A stretch of 22,353 nt of DNA from Oscillospiraceae bacterium (lineage in GTDB: Bacteria; Bacillota_A; Clostridia; Oscillospirales; Oscillospiraceae): the NCBI GenBank assembly GCA_024690695.1, contig JAILOS010000121.1:1-22353 (forward strand). Reading direction: 5' to 3'. The translations under genes and the position numbers were made by a program. The notes beneath the pieces were generated by a model, which saw nothing but the letters and a program-made list of their open reading frames with translations, was not told the origin of the DNA and did not search any database. Positions 1 to 6,159 of this stretch are shown here, in pieces. Position 1 is the stretch's first letter. Each line of letters opens with the position of its first letter.

Positions 1-390
1 GCCGCCCTCGTCGCCGCAGCCGCCGCAGCTTCCGCCGCAGCCGCCGCAGCCGCCGGAGCAGGCCCCGTCGCCCGGGGCGAGCGGGAGCCTGCCGAGAATC
101 AGCAGCTCCGCCGCGGTGTCCGCGTCGCCGCAGTAGCCGACCACGGGCACGATCCCGTAGCTCAGCAGCAGGGCCTTCGCCTCGCCGCCCATCATGCCGC
201 ACAGCACCGCGTCGACGCCCTCGGCCTTCATCCGGTCGGCCATCGCCTGATGGCCGTGGAGCTCGCGCACGTCGATCAGCTTCTTCGTGCTGCTCATGTC
301 CCGCACGTCGAAATCATAGATCGCAAAAAACTCGGCGTGGCCGAAGTGCTCGTAGATCTCTCCGTCCTTGTAGCTGACAGCGACTTTCAT
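1..390 (-). CDS. NifX/NifB-family dinitrogenase Fe-Mo cofactor biosynthesis-like protein (3' end cut by window)
   Basis: The visible 130 residues begin MKVAVSYKDGEIYEHFGHAE, the hallmark start of the NifX/NifY/NifB C-terminal-like fold, in which a conserved His follows 'hFG'. These small domains bind metal clusters or cofactor precursors. In Clostridia without nitrogenase they usually sit beside Mrp, so a general iron-sulfur carrier role is inferred. The core (about residues 1-105) is followed by a Gly/Cys-rich tail with CSGGCGGC and SCGGC motifs that runs out of the window. Its stop codon is not visible. The start overlaps the mrp stop as ATGA (387-390), and GGAGGG in the end of mrp can serve as its ribosome binding site, so the two are translationally coupled. 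The family call is firm. The exact ligand is unknown. Confidence 0.85.
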   Translation of the reverse strand, partial: MKVAVSYKDGEIYEHFGHAEFFAIYDFDVRDMSSTKKLIDVRELHGHQAMADRMKAEGVDAVLCGMMGGEAKALLLSYGIVPVVGYCGDADTAAELLILGRLPLAPGDGACSGGCGGCGGSCGGCGDEGG

Positions 391-1211
391 TTCAGCAGTC
401 CCTCCAGAACGTCGGCCAGCGGAGCCAGATGCTCGCCGTCCGCAGATTCGATTTCGCCGGCGTCCACCATCGTCGCGACGGCGGGGTCGATCGGCAGGCG
501 CGCGGTGTGCTCGATACGGAAGGCCGCGGCGGTCTCCGCGACGTGGCTCTCGCCGAAAACGGCCAGCTCCCTGCCGCAGTCCGGACACTTGAAATAGGCC
601 ATGTTCTCCACCAGCCCCAGCACGGGGATCTTCATCATCGCGGCCATGTTGACGGCCTTTGCGACGATCATGCTCACCAGATCCTGCGGGCTGGTCACAA
701 TGATCACCCCGTCGACCGGCAGCGACTGGAACACGGTCAGCGGCACGTCGCCGGTGCCGGGAGGCATATCGACGAACATGAAGTCCACGTCCTGCCAGAG
801 CACGTCCGTCCAGAACTGCGCGACGGCGCCGGCGATGACCGGGCCGCGCCAGACGACGGGAGCGGTGTCCTCTTCGAGGATCAGGTTCATGCTCATCAGC
901 TGGATGCCGCTGTGCGTCACAACCGGGAGCAGGTACTCGTCCGTGCCGTAGGCGTGCTGCGTGACGCCGAAGGCCGTGGGGATGGACGGCCCGGTGATGT
1001 CCGCGTCGAGCACGGCGGCGTGATAGCCGCGGCGCTGCATCTCGCAGGCCAGCAGGCTCGTGACCAGAGATTTGCCGACGCCGCCCTTGCCGCTGACGAC
1101 GGCGATCACTTTTTTGACCGAAGCGCCTTCGCGCAGCGGTTTTCTGAAATCCACCTTGCGGCTGTCGCAGTTCTGGCTGCAGGTGGAGCAATCATGCGTG
1201 CATTCGCTCAT
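387..1211 (-). CDS. mrp: Mrp/NBP35-family P-loop ATPase, iron-sulfur cluster carrier
   Basis: The 274-residue protein has the deviant Walker A motif SGKGGVGKS (about residues 40-48), the switch segment DADITGPSIP and the Mrp signature FVDMPPGTGDVPLT. Near the C-terminus is ENMAYFKCPDCG, whose CxxC binds a bridging Fe-S cluster in Mrp/ApbC dimers. The N-terminus adds a second Cys cluster (C4, C8, C11, C15), reminiscent of the NBP35 N-terminal ferredoxin-like motif though differently spaced. Mrp proteins assemble and transfer 4Fe-4S clusters in the cytoplasm using ATP. The ATG at 1211 is preceded by GAGGGA at good spacing. The gene is first in a two-gene operon with the NifX-like gene, driven by the promoter at 1260-1287. 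Confidence 0.93.
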   Translation of the reverse strand: MSECTHDCSTCSQNCDSRKVDFRKPLREGASVKKVIAVVSGKGGVGKSLVTSLLACEMQRRGYHAAVLDADITGPSIPTAFGVTQHAYGTDEYLLPVVTHSGIQLMSMNLILEEDTAPVVWRGPVIAGAVAQFWTDVLWQDVDFMFVDMPPGTGDVPLTVFQSLPVDGVIIVTSPQDLVSMIVAKAVNMAAMMKIPVLGLVENMAYFKCPDCGRELAVFGESHVAETAAAFRIEHTARLPIDPAVATMVDAGEIESADGEHLAPLADVLEGLLK

Positions 1212-1259
1212 GTTTCCCTCGTAATGATCATCATATATTTCTGCGGAGCAGACGACTCT

Positions 1260-1287
1260 ATTATACCCGGTTTTTTTCCCCTGTCAA
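1260..1287 (-). promoter_or_regulatory. SigA-type promoter of mrp-nifX operon
   Basis: On the minus strand there is a perfect TTGACA (1282-1287), a 16-bp spacer and a perfect TATAAT (1260-1265). The predicted start is near 1253, giving a leader of about 42 nt to the mrp ATG. The short A-rich spacer is the only departure from consensus. Confidence 0.8.
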
Positions 1288-1361
1288 ATCAAAATACGGC
1301 CGTTCCGGTTTTTTGCGGGAAAACGGGAAATCTTAAAAAGAAAAAAATTTTGAAAAACCTG

Positions 1362-1390
1362 TTAACATAACGCAAAACTTGCGCTATAAT
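1362..1390 (+). promoter_or_regulatory. SigA-type promoter of the polysaccharide deacetylase gene
   Basis: TTAACA (1362-1367, 5 of 6 consensus), a 17-bp spacer and TATAAT (1385-1390). Transcription would start near 1397, about 30 nt before the preferred GTG start. It is arranged divergently from the mrp promoter across about 75 bp of AT-rich DNA. A GTTAAC palindrome overlaps the -35 element. Confidence 0.75.
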
Positions 1391-1428
1391 GAGGGCCGTA
1401 AAAAACAAAGCACAGGTTGTGGGAACAA

Positions 1429-2892
1429 GTGGACGAAAAAGAGAAGAAAAAGAAGCATAAAAAGAAAGACTCCGGCGTGCTGGCAATCTCGGTGATGATC
1501 GCTTTCCTGACCGCGGTGGCGGCCACGGTCGCCCTGCTGATCTACGACGGGCGGCACAGCGAGTTCGAGCTGCTGGGAGAGCCGGAGCTCACGCTGGAAT
1601 ACGGCGACAGCTACGAGGACCCGGGGCTGGAGATCCGCTCCGTGGGACGGCTTTTCCCGGAGCCCTGGTCGGTCGAGATCGCCCATGCGGTCAACGAGCC
1701 GGACACCCGCCGCCTCGGCGAGCAGACGCTGGAATACGTTGTGGCCGACCGCGGCGTTGAGAAGCGCTTTACGCGCAGCCTCCGCGTCGTGGACACCCGC
1801 GCTCCGGTCATAGAGCTGACGCCGCTGTCGGCCACCGGGGCCATGAACTGGATGACCGGCTACACCGAGCCCGGCTACCGGGCGACGGACGCCGTGGACG
1901 GGGATCTGAGCGACCAGGTCGTCGTCACGCGCCTGCCCGACCGGCTGGTCTACACGGTGGAGGACGCCTCCGGCAACCGCGCGCGCGTCGAACGCGAGCT
2001 GCCCGACAGCTTTGACCCACCGGTGATCGAGCTGATCGGCGGCAGCGAGTACAGCTTCGCCAGCTGCATGAGCTGGGAGGACCCGGGCTTTACGATCTCG
2101 GGCGGCGGCGGAGATCTCAGCGGCAGCGTCGTCGTGGAGGGCAGCGTGACGCCGTATCACAGCGGCGAATACGAGCTGAGCTATACGCTGACGAACGCGG
2201 AGGGGGAGAGCGTGACCGCGGTGCGGCACGTGACCGTGGAGCCGGTGCAGCAGTCCGACTCCGTCTACCCCGACCGGAAGACGATCTATCTCACCTTCGA
2301 CGACGGACCGGGGCCCTACACCGACCGGCTGCTGGACATCCTCGCCCGCTACAACGTCAAGGCGACCTTTTTCGTGACGAACTGCGATTCGGATTACCGG
2401 GACTGCATCGGGCGGGCTTACCGTGAGGGACACACAATCGGCGTGCACAGCTACACCCACGACTACTACCGGATCTACGCCAGCGAAGAGGCGTATTTCG
2501 ACGATTTCAACGCGATGCAGTCGATCATCTACGACGAGACGGGCAGCTACGCCTCGATCTTCCGTTTCCCGGGCGGCAGCTCCAACACCGTCAGCCGCTT
2601 CAATCCCGGCATCATGAGCCGTCTGGCGCAGGATATGACCGACATGGGCTACAGCTACTTCGACTGGAACATCTCCAGCGGCGACGCCGGCGAGACGACG
2701 GACACCGAGGACGTTTTCGACAACGTGACCTCCGGCTGCACCTTCCGCTACAACGTCGTGCTGCAGCACGATATCAAGGGCTTCAGCGTGGCCGCCGTGG
2801 AGCGGATCATCAACTGGGGATTGAACAACGGCTATCAGTTCCTGCCGCTCGAGCCGGGCAGCTTCAACGCGCACCACCCGATTGCCAACTGA
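1429..2892 (+). CDS. Membrane-anchored polysaccharide deacetylase (NodB domain) with DUF5011-type Ig-like repeats
   Basis: From a GTG at 1429 the product is 487 residues. A lysine-rich cytoplasmic start is followed by one membrane segment (about 15-38), three Ig-like DUF5011-type modules (about 45-115, 120-190, 197-270; note the repeated 'DPG' and 'VDGDLS/GDLSG' signatures), then a carbohydrate esterase 4 domain. All NodB motifs are present: TFDDGPGPYT with metal/base Asp291-Asp292, HSYTH (His340, His344), RFPGG (Arg379), DWN (412-414) and LQHD (His447). It should remove N-acetyl groups from peptidoglycan or another cell-surface glycan outside the membrane, using a divalent metal. An upstream in-frame TTG at 1417 has no spaced SD, so I prefer GTG 1429. 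The gene is monocistronic between its promoter and the terminator at 2909. Substrate (peptidoglycan GlcNAc or MurNAc) is not decidable here. Confidence 0.9.
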   Translation: MDEKEKKKKHKKKDSGVLAISVMIAFLTAVAATVALLIYDGRHSEFELLGEPELTLEYGDSYEDPGLEIRSVGRLFPEPWSVEIAHAVNEPDTRRLGEQTLEYVVADRGVEKRFTRSLRVVDTRAPVIELTPLSATGAMNWMTGYTEPGYRATDAVDGDLSDQVVVTRLPDRLVYTVEDASGNRARVERELPDSFDPPVIELIGGSEYSFASCMSWEDPGFTISGGGGDLSGSVVVEGSVTPYHSGEYELSYTLTNAEGESVTAVRHVTVEPVQQSDSVYPDRKTIYLTFDDGPGPYTDRLLDILARYNVKATFFVTNCDSDYRDCIGRAYREGHTIGVHSYTHDYYRIYASEEAYFDDFNAMQSIIYDETGSYASIFRFPGGSSNTVSRFNPGIMSRLAQDMTDMGYSYFDWNISSGDAGETTDTEDVFDNVTSGCTFRYNVVLQHDIKGFSVAAVERIINWGLNNGYQFLPLEPGSFNAHHPIAN

Positions 2893-2908
2893 ACGATAAG
2901 CGACGAAA

Positions 2909-2943
2909 GGCCGCCGGTGAAGAACCGGCGGCCCTGTCTTTTG
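2909..2943. terminator. Bidirectional hairpin terminator between deacetylase and hsp20
   Basis: A perfect 10-bp stem (2909-2918 with 2924-2933) and a 5-nt loop, followed on the plus strand by a T-rich run (CTGTCTTTTG). On the minus strand the stem is followed by TTTCGTC. It lies between two convergent genes, so it probably ends both transcripts. Confidence 0.8.
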
Positions 2944-2956
2944 AGGGGGGACTGGA

Positions 2957-3397
2957 TTACTTGATCTCGAGGCTGCGCTTGGCGGGAACGGTCTCGACCT
3001 TCTTGGGCATCTTCAGCGTCAGCACGCCGTCGGTATAGGCGGCTTCGATGCCGTCGACCTGAATGCCGGACACGTCGAAGCTGCGGCTGAAAGCGCCGTA
3101 GAAGCGTTCGCGCTTGATGAAGTTGGGCTTCTTTTCGTTCTCGTCCTTGTTCAGGCGGCGCTCCGCCGTAATCGTGAGGACGTCGTTCTCCACGTCGATC
3201 TTGATGTCCTCCTTGCGGAAGCCGGGCAGCTCAGACTGCAGCTCGAAGGCCTCGCCCGTATCGATCACGTCGGTACGGAAGGAGCTCACGGTATTGGGCG
3301 TACCCCAGAAGGCGCGCTCCAGCTCTTCCATCTCGCGGAAGGGATCAAAGCCGGTCGAGCGGCGCATATGACGGTCAATAGGGATCAGTTCAAACAT
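2957..3397 (-). CDS. Small heat-shock protein, Hsp20/alpha-crystallin family
   Basis: An ATP-independent holdase chaperone that binds unfolding proteins in the cytoplasm. The 146-residue product has the alpha-crystallin domain from about residue 37 (FRTDVIDTGEAFEL) to the signature GVLTLKMPK near residue 130, and a C-terminal L-E-I version of the I-x-I/V tail used for oligomer assembly. Start choice: a longer frame opens at 3412, but GGAGG (3406-3410 on the complement) sits inside that extension and is correctly spaced for the ATG at 3397 (MFELIPIDRH), so 3397 is used. The gene stands alone, converges with the deacetylase gene, and is preceded by a roughly 120-nt leader with a CIRCE operator at its far end, pointing to HrcA control. 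Confidence 0.93.
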   Translation of the reverse strand: MFELIPIDRHMRRSTGFDPFREMEELERAFWGTPNTVSSFRTDVIDTGEAFELQSELPGFRKEDIKIDVENDVLTITAERRLNKDENEKKPNFIKRERFYGAFSRSFDVSGIQVDGIEAAYTDGVLTLKMPKKVETVPAKRSLEIK

Positions 3398-3405
3398 GAT
3401 AACAA

Positions 3406-3428
3406 CCTCCATTCAGTTTGTTCGGAAG
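3406..3428 (-). promoter_or_regulatory. Candidate SD-masking hairpin in hsp20 leader (possible RNA thermometer)
   Basis: In the hsp20 mRNA the SD GGAGG (3410-3406) can pair with CTTCC (3428-3424) through 5 bp including one G-U, closing a 13-nt loop. The loop contains GAACAAACTG (3423-3414), whose exact complement CAGTTTGTTC lies at 3520-3511 near the predicted mRNA 5' end. Weak SD-occluding helices with G-U pairs are typical of heat-shock RNA thermometers. This is a fold deduced by eye, with no energy computed. Confidence 0.35.
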
Positions 3429-3523
3429 GATCCGGAGCGAATCACGAATCTCTTGTCTTTACAGCTATATAAGATACCTTGCAAAAATTAAAAAATATAG
3501 TGTATTTTATGAACAAACTGTGA

Positions 3524-3553
3524 ATATTAGCACTCTAACAAAAAGAGTGCTAA
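3524..3553 (-). promoter_or_regulatory. Candidate hsp20 promoter embedded in CIRCE
   Basis: On the minus strand TTAGCA (3553-3548), an 18-bp spacer and TAATAT (3529-3524) form a 4/6 plus 4/6 SigA-like promoter whose elements fall inside or at the edge of the CIRCE arms. Transcription would start near 3517. Other weak -10-like sequences occur downstream, so the exact start is uncertain. Confidence 0.4.
3527..3553. promoter_or_regulatory. CIRCE operator (HrcA binding site)
   Basis: TTAGCACTC (3527-3535), a 9-nt spacer and GAGTGCTAA (3545-3553), identical to the canonical CIRCE inverted repeat. HrcA represses class I heat-shock genes through this element, normally groE and dnaK operons. Here the first gene in the minus direction is hsp20, about 130 bp away. 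The plus-strand wecB promoter starts 15 bp beyond the element, so an effect on wecB cannot be excluded. Confidence 0.95.
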
Positions 3554-3568
3554 TTCTGATTTGCCCTG

Positions 3569-3597
3569 TTTTCAAGGCGGCAAAGCTGTGTTATAAT
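3569..3597 (+). promoter_or_regulatory. SigA-type promoter of wecB-glycosyltransferase operon
   Basis: TTTTCA (3569-3574, 4 of 6), a 17-bp spacer and a perfect TATAAT (3592-3597). The predicted start is near 3604, about 30 nt before the wecB GTG. Confidence 0.6.
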
Positions 3598-3634
3598 AAA
3601 AAACACAAGGCGAAAAAAGAGGGGAGGGCCTGCT

Positions 3635-4744
3635 GTGATCCGCGTGATGAGCATTTTCGGCACCCGGCCGGAGGCTATCAAGATGGCGCCGCTGGTGCGC
3701 GAGCTGGACAGACGCGAGGGCGTGGAGTCGCTGGTGTGCGTGACGGCCCAGCACCGTCAGATGCTCGACCAGGTGCTGGAGGCGTTCTCGATCGTCCCGG
3801 ATTACGATCTGAACGTGATGAAGCCGCGGCAGAGCCTCTCGGACATCACAACGGCGGTGCTGAAGGGGCTGGAGGGCCTGCTGGCGGAGACGAAGCCGGA
3901 TCTTGTGCTGGTCCACGGCGACACGAGCACGACCTTCGCCGCGGCGCTCGCCGCCTTCTACTGCCATACGGCGATCGGCCACGTCGAGGCCGGCCTGCGC
4001 ACGAACGACAAGTACAGCCCCTATCCCGAGGAGATGAACCGCCAGATGACGGACCGCCTCTCGGACCTGCTCTTCGCGCCGACGGCGCTCAGCCGCGACA
4101 ATCTGCTGCGCGAGGGCGTTCCGGCGGAGAGGATCTTCGTCACCGGCAACACCGCGATCGACGCGATGGCCGCCACCGTGCGCGCGGACTACCGCCACCC
4201 GGAGCTCGACCGGCTGAAGCCCGGCGAGCGGCTGATCCTGCTGACGGCACACCGCCGCGAGAACCTCGGCGAGCCGATGCGCCGCATCTTCCGGGCGGTC
4301 CGCCGCCTGACGGAGCGCTTCGAGGAGCTGCAGGTCGTCTACCCCGTGCATTACAATCCGCTGGTGCGCGCCGCCGCGGAGGCGGAGCTCTCCGCCTGTC
4401 CGCGCGTGCGGCTGATCGAGCCGCTGGACGTGCTGGATTTCCACAACTTTGAAAACCGCGCCGAGCTGATCCTCACCGACAGCGGCGGCATCCAGGAGGA
4501 GGCCCCCTCGCTCGGCAAGCCCGTGCTGGTTCTGCGCGACACGACCGAGCGACCCGAGGGGATCGAGGCGGGCACGCTCAAGCTCGTCGGCACGGACGAG
4601 GAGCGCATCGTTGAAGAGGCCTCGCGTCTGCTGACCGACGCGGCGGCCTACGCGGCCATGAGCCGCGCCTCCAACCCCTACGGCGACGGCCGCGCCAGCC
4701 GGCGGATCGCCGACGCGATCGAAGCGACTTTTCGGAAGAAGTGA
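3635..4744 (+). CDS. wecB: UDP-N-acetylglucosamine 2-epimerase (non-hydrolysing)
   Basis: Interconverts UDP-GlcNAc and UDP-ManNAc in the cytoplasm, supplying ManNAc for teichoic acid, teichuronic acid or capsule synthesis. The 369-residue length and motifs match the family: GTRPEAIK (9-16), HGDTSTT (94-100), HVEAGLRT (116-123), AHRREN (205-210) and LTDSGGIQEEAP, with Asp282 in the UDP-binding C-terminal half. The GTG start at 3635 is set by the strong purine-rich SD GAGGGGAGGG (3619-3628). It is followed after 6 nt by a glycosyltransferase gene, so the two probably act in one envelope-glycan pathway. No polymerase, flippase or ligase genes flank them, so they must serve a pathway encoded elsewhere. 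Confidence 0.96.
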   Translation: MIRVMSIFGTRPEAIKMAPLVRELDRREGVESLVCVTAQHRQMLDQVLEAFSIVPDYDLNVMKPRQSLSDITTAVLKGLEGLLAETKPDLVLVHGDTSTTFAAALAAFYCHTAIGHVEAGLRTNDKYSPYPEEMNRQMTDRLSDLLFAPTALSRDNLLREGVPAERIFVTGNTAIDAMAATVRADYRHPELDRLKPGERLILLTAHRRENLGEPMRRIFRAVRRLTERFEELQVVYPVHYNPLVRAAAEAELSACPRVRLIEPLDVLDFHNFENRAELILTDSGGIQEEAPSLGKPVLVLRDTTERPEGIEAGTLKLVGTDEERIVEEASRLLTDAAAYAAMSRASNPYGDGRASRRIADAIEATFRKK

Positions 4745-4750
4745 GCGCCT

Positions 4751-6016
4751 ATGAAGGAGATCCTGTCCAAGCTCGTCAACGTCTATAAAAAATACGGCTT
4801 TCGCGGCTTTTGCCGCAAGCTCTGGGGCCGCTTCCGGGTCGATGCGATCGACAGGCTGGGGCTTTCGGTCCGTCTGCGGCCGGAGCGCTGCCGCTCGGAG
4901 CTCCGGCGGCTCCTCGCCGGGGATTTCGACCGTGTGATCCTCTGGCGCAGCAGCTTCGGCTTTCAGGTGCCGCTCTACCAGCGGCCGCAGCATATTTCCC
5001 GCGCGCTGGCGAAGAACCGCTGCCTGGTCTTTTACGAGGTCAACAGCATGACCGACGGCGTCCGCGAGCTGCGGGAGAGGGAGGCCAACCTCGTCCTCTT
5101 CAACTTCACCAACGCCCCGCTGCGGCGGATGCTGGCGGAAGAGCTCGCCGCCTGCCCGAAGCCGAAGTACGTGGAGTTTTACTCGACCAACTGGGAGATG
5201 CCGCTGCAGCGGCTGAAGGAATATGAGGCGGCCGGCTATTCGCTGATCTACGAGTACGTCGACCACATCAGCGCCGACATCGCCGGCACCAGCACGCTCC
5301 CGCGCAGCATCGCCGAGAAGTACGACTACGCGATGACGCACCCGGAGGTTTTCGTGGTCGTCACGGCGGAGCTGCTGCGGCAGGATGTGCTGCGCCGCCG
5401 CGGAGAAGGGCGCCTGTGCTTTTCGTCCAACGGCGTGGATTACGGCTTCTTTCAGCGCTTTGAGGCGGGGGCGGAGCCGGACGAGGCCTTCCGGGCCGTG
5501 CAGCGGAAAGGAAAGCCGATCGTCTGCTATTACGGTGCGCTGGCCAAGTGGTTCGATTACGAGCTCGTCCGGAAGATCGCGGACAGCGGGGATTACAGCG
5601 TCGTGCTCTTCGGCGTGCGCTACGACGGCTCCTTCGACAGCGAGCTCGGCGGGCGGGAGAACGTGTTCTTTCTCGGGCCGCGCGACTACTCGGTGCTGAA
5701 ATACTACGCCCGCGAGTGCGACGTGCTGATGATCCCGTTCCGGATCAACGACGTGACGCGCTCGACGAGCCCGGTGAAGATCTTCGAGTATATGGCGCTG
5801 CACAAGCCCATCGTCGTCACCGACATGGACGAGTGCCGGCAGTACCGCAGCGTGCTGATCGGGCGCGACCACGAGGAATTTCTGGCGAAGCTCCGCGAGG
5901 CGATGGCCCTGCGCGGCGACGCGGACTATATCGCTCTGCTCGACCGGGAGGCGCGGGAAAACGACTGGTCGCAGAAGGCCGGGGCGATCCTCGATATGCT
6001 GCGGGAAAACGAATGA
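4751..6016 (+). CDS. Glycosyltransferase, GT-B fold, TuaH-like
   Basis: A 421-residue protein with a basic N-terminus (about 1-30, no signal peptide), the YQRPQHISRALA motif (76-87) typical of TuaH-type glycosyltransferases, and the C-terminal GT-B donor-binding segment around STSPVKIFEYMALHKPIVVT (about 335-355), with the conserved E-x7-P arrangement of retaining GT4 enzymes. It most likely adds a sugar to a teichuronic-acid-like or other surface polymer at the inner face of the membrane. The link to wecB (6-nt gap, weak SD GGAAGAAG in the end of wecB) suggests a ManNAc- or GlcNAc-derived product. Donor and acceptor cannot be read from sequence. Confidence 0.82.
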   Translation: MKEILSKLVNVYKKYGFRGFCRKLWGRFRVDAIDRLGLSVRLRPERCRSELRRLLAGDFDRVILWRSSFGFQVPLYQRPQHISRALAKNRCLVFYEVNSMTDGVRELREREANLVLFNFTNAPLRRMLAEELAACPKPKYVEFYSTNWEMPLQRLKEYEAAGYSLIYEYVDHISADIAGTSTLPRSIAEKYDYAMTHPEVFVVVTAELLRQDVLRRRGEGRLCFSSNGVDYGFFQRFEAGAEPDEAFRAVQRKGKPIVCYYGALAKWFDYELVRKIADSGDYSVVLFGVRYDGSFDSELGGRENVFFLGPRDYSVLKYYARECDVLMIPFRINDVTRSTSPVKIFEYMALHKPIVVTDMDECRQYRSVLIGRDHEEFLAKLREAMALRGDADYIALLDREARENDWSQKAGAILDMLRENE

Positions 6017-6032
6017 ACGGGGCGGTTTTTTC

Positions 6033-6061
6033 TTGCCTGATCCGCCTGCGCGCGGTATAAT
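6033..6061 (+). promoter_or_regulatory. SigA-type promoter of sbcDC
   Basis: TTGCCT (6033-6038, 4 of 6), a 17-bp spacer and a perfect TATAAT (6056-6061). Transcription would begin near 6068, giving a leader of about 88 nt. The promoter separates sbcDC from the upstream glycosyltransferase gene, after which no clear terminator is seen. Confidence 0.7.
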
Positions 6062-6099
6062 AAGAATACGGGAAACTGACAGAGGGGACGAAGGAAGCG

Positions 6100-6159
6100 A
6101 TGGCCGATTCCGACGCCCCCTCTTCCGTATACGAATCGGCTAAGGAGACGGCACCATGA
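6100..6159 (+). CDS. Candidate 19-codon upstream ORF coupled to sbcD
   Basis: An ATG at 6100 opens a frame encoding MADSDAPSSVYESAKETAP, whose TGA (6157-6159) overlaps the sbcD start as ATGA. AAGGAAG lies 2-8 nt upstream as a possible SD. The peptide is acidic with no membrane segment or recognisable family. The sbcD SD (AAGGAG, 6142-6147) lies inside this ORF, so ribosomes translating it would pass over the sbcD ribosome binding site. It also overlaps two competing hairpins (see findings). I infer a leader peptide or translational coupling device. It may be fortuitous. Confidence 0.4.
   Translation: MADSDAPSSVYESAKETAP

Noticed and set aside
1..60. CCGCCGCAG near-repeats as a CRISPR or minisatellite.
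   Set aside because: They lie in frame in a Gly/Cys-rich coding tail, with no spacers and variable short units. Codon-level repetition explains them.
429..1370. A 313-codon plus-strand frame across mrp.
   Set aside because: It is antisense to a gene with complete Mrp motifs, and has biased His/Asp/Arg-rich composition and no SD.
1351..1370. TGTTAACA near the deacetylase promoter as a possible Rex site.
   Set aside because: Only one half resembles TTGTTAA-N4-TTAACAA. The other half matches at about 3 of 7 positions.
3398..3412. Upstream ATG (MEVVI extension) as the hsp20 start.
   Set aside because: The SD GGAGG lies inside the extension and is correctly placed for the ATG at 3397. The upstream ATG has no SD.
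6000..6032. T6 tract after the glycosyltransferase stop as a terminator.
   Set aside because: Only a weak 5-bp A/T-rich stem (AAAAC/GTTTT) can be drawn upstream of the T run, which is not enough for a terminator call.
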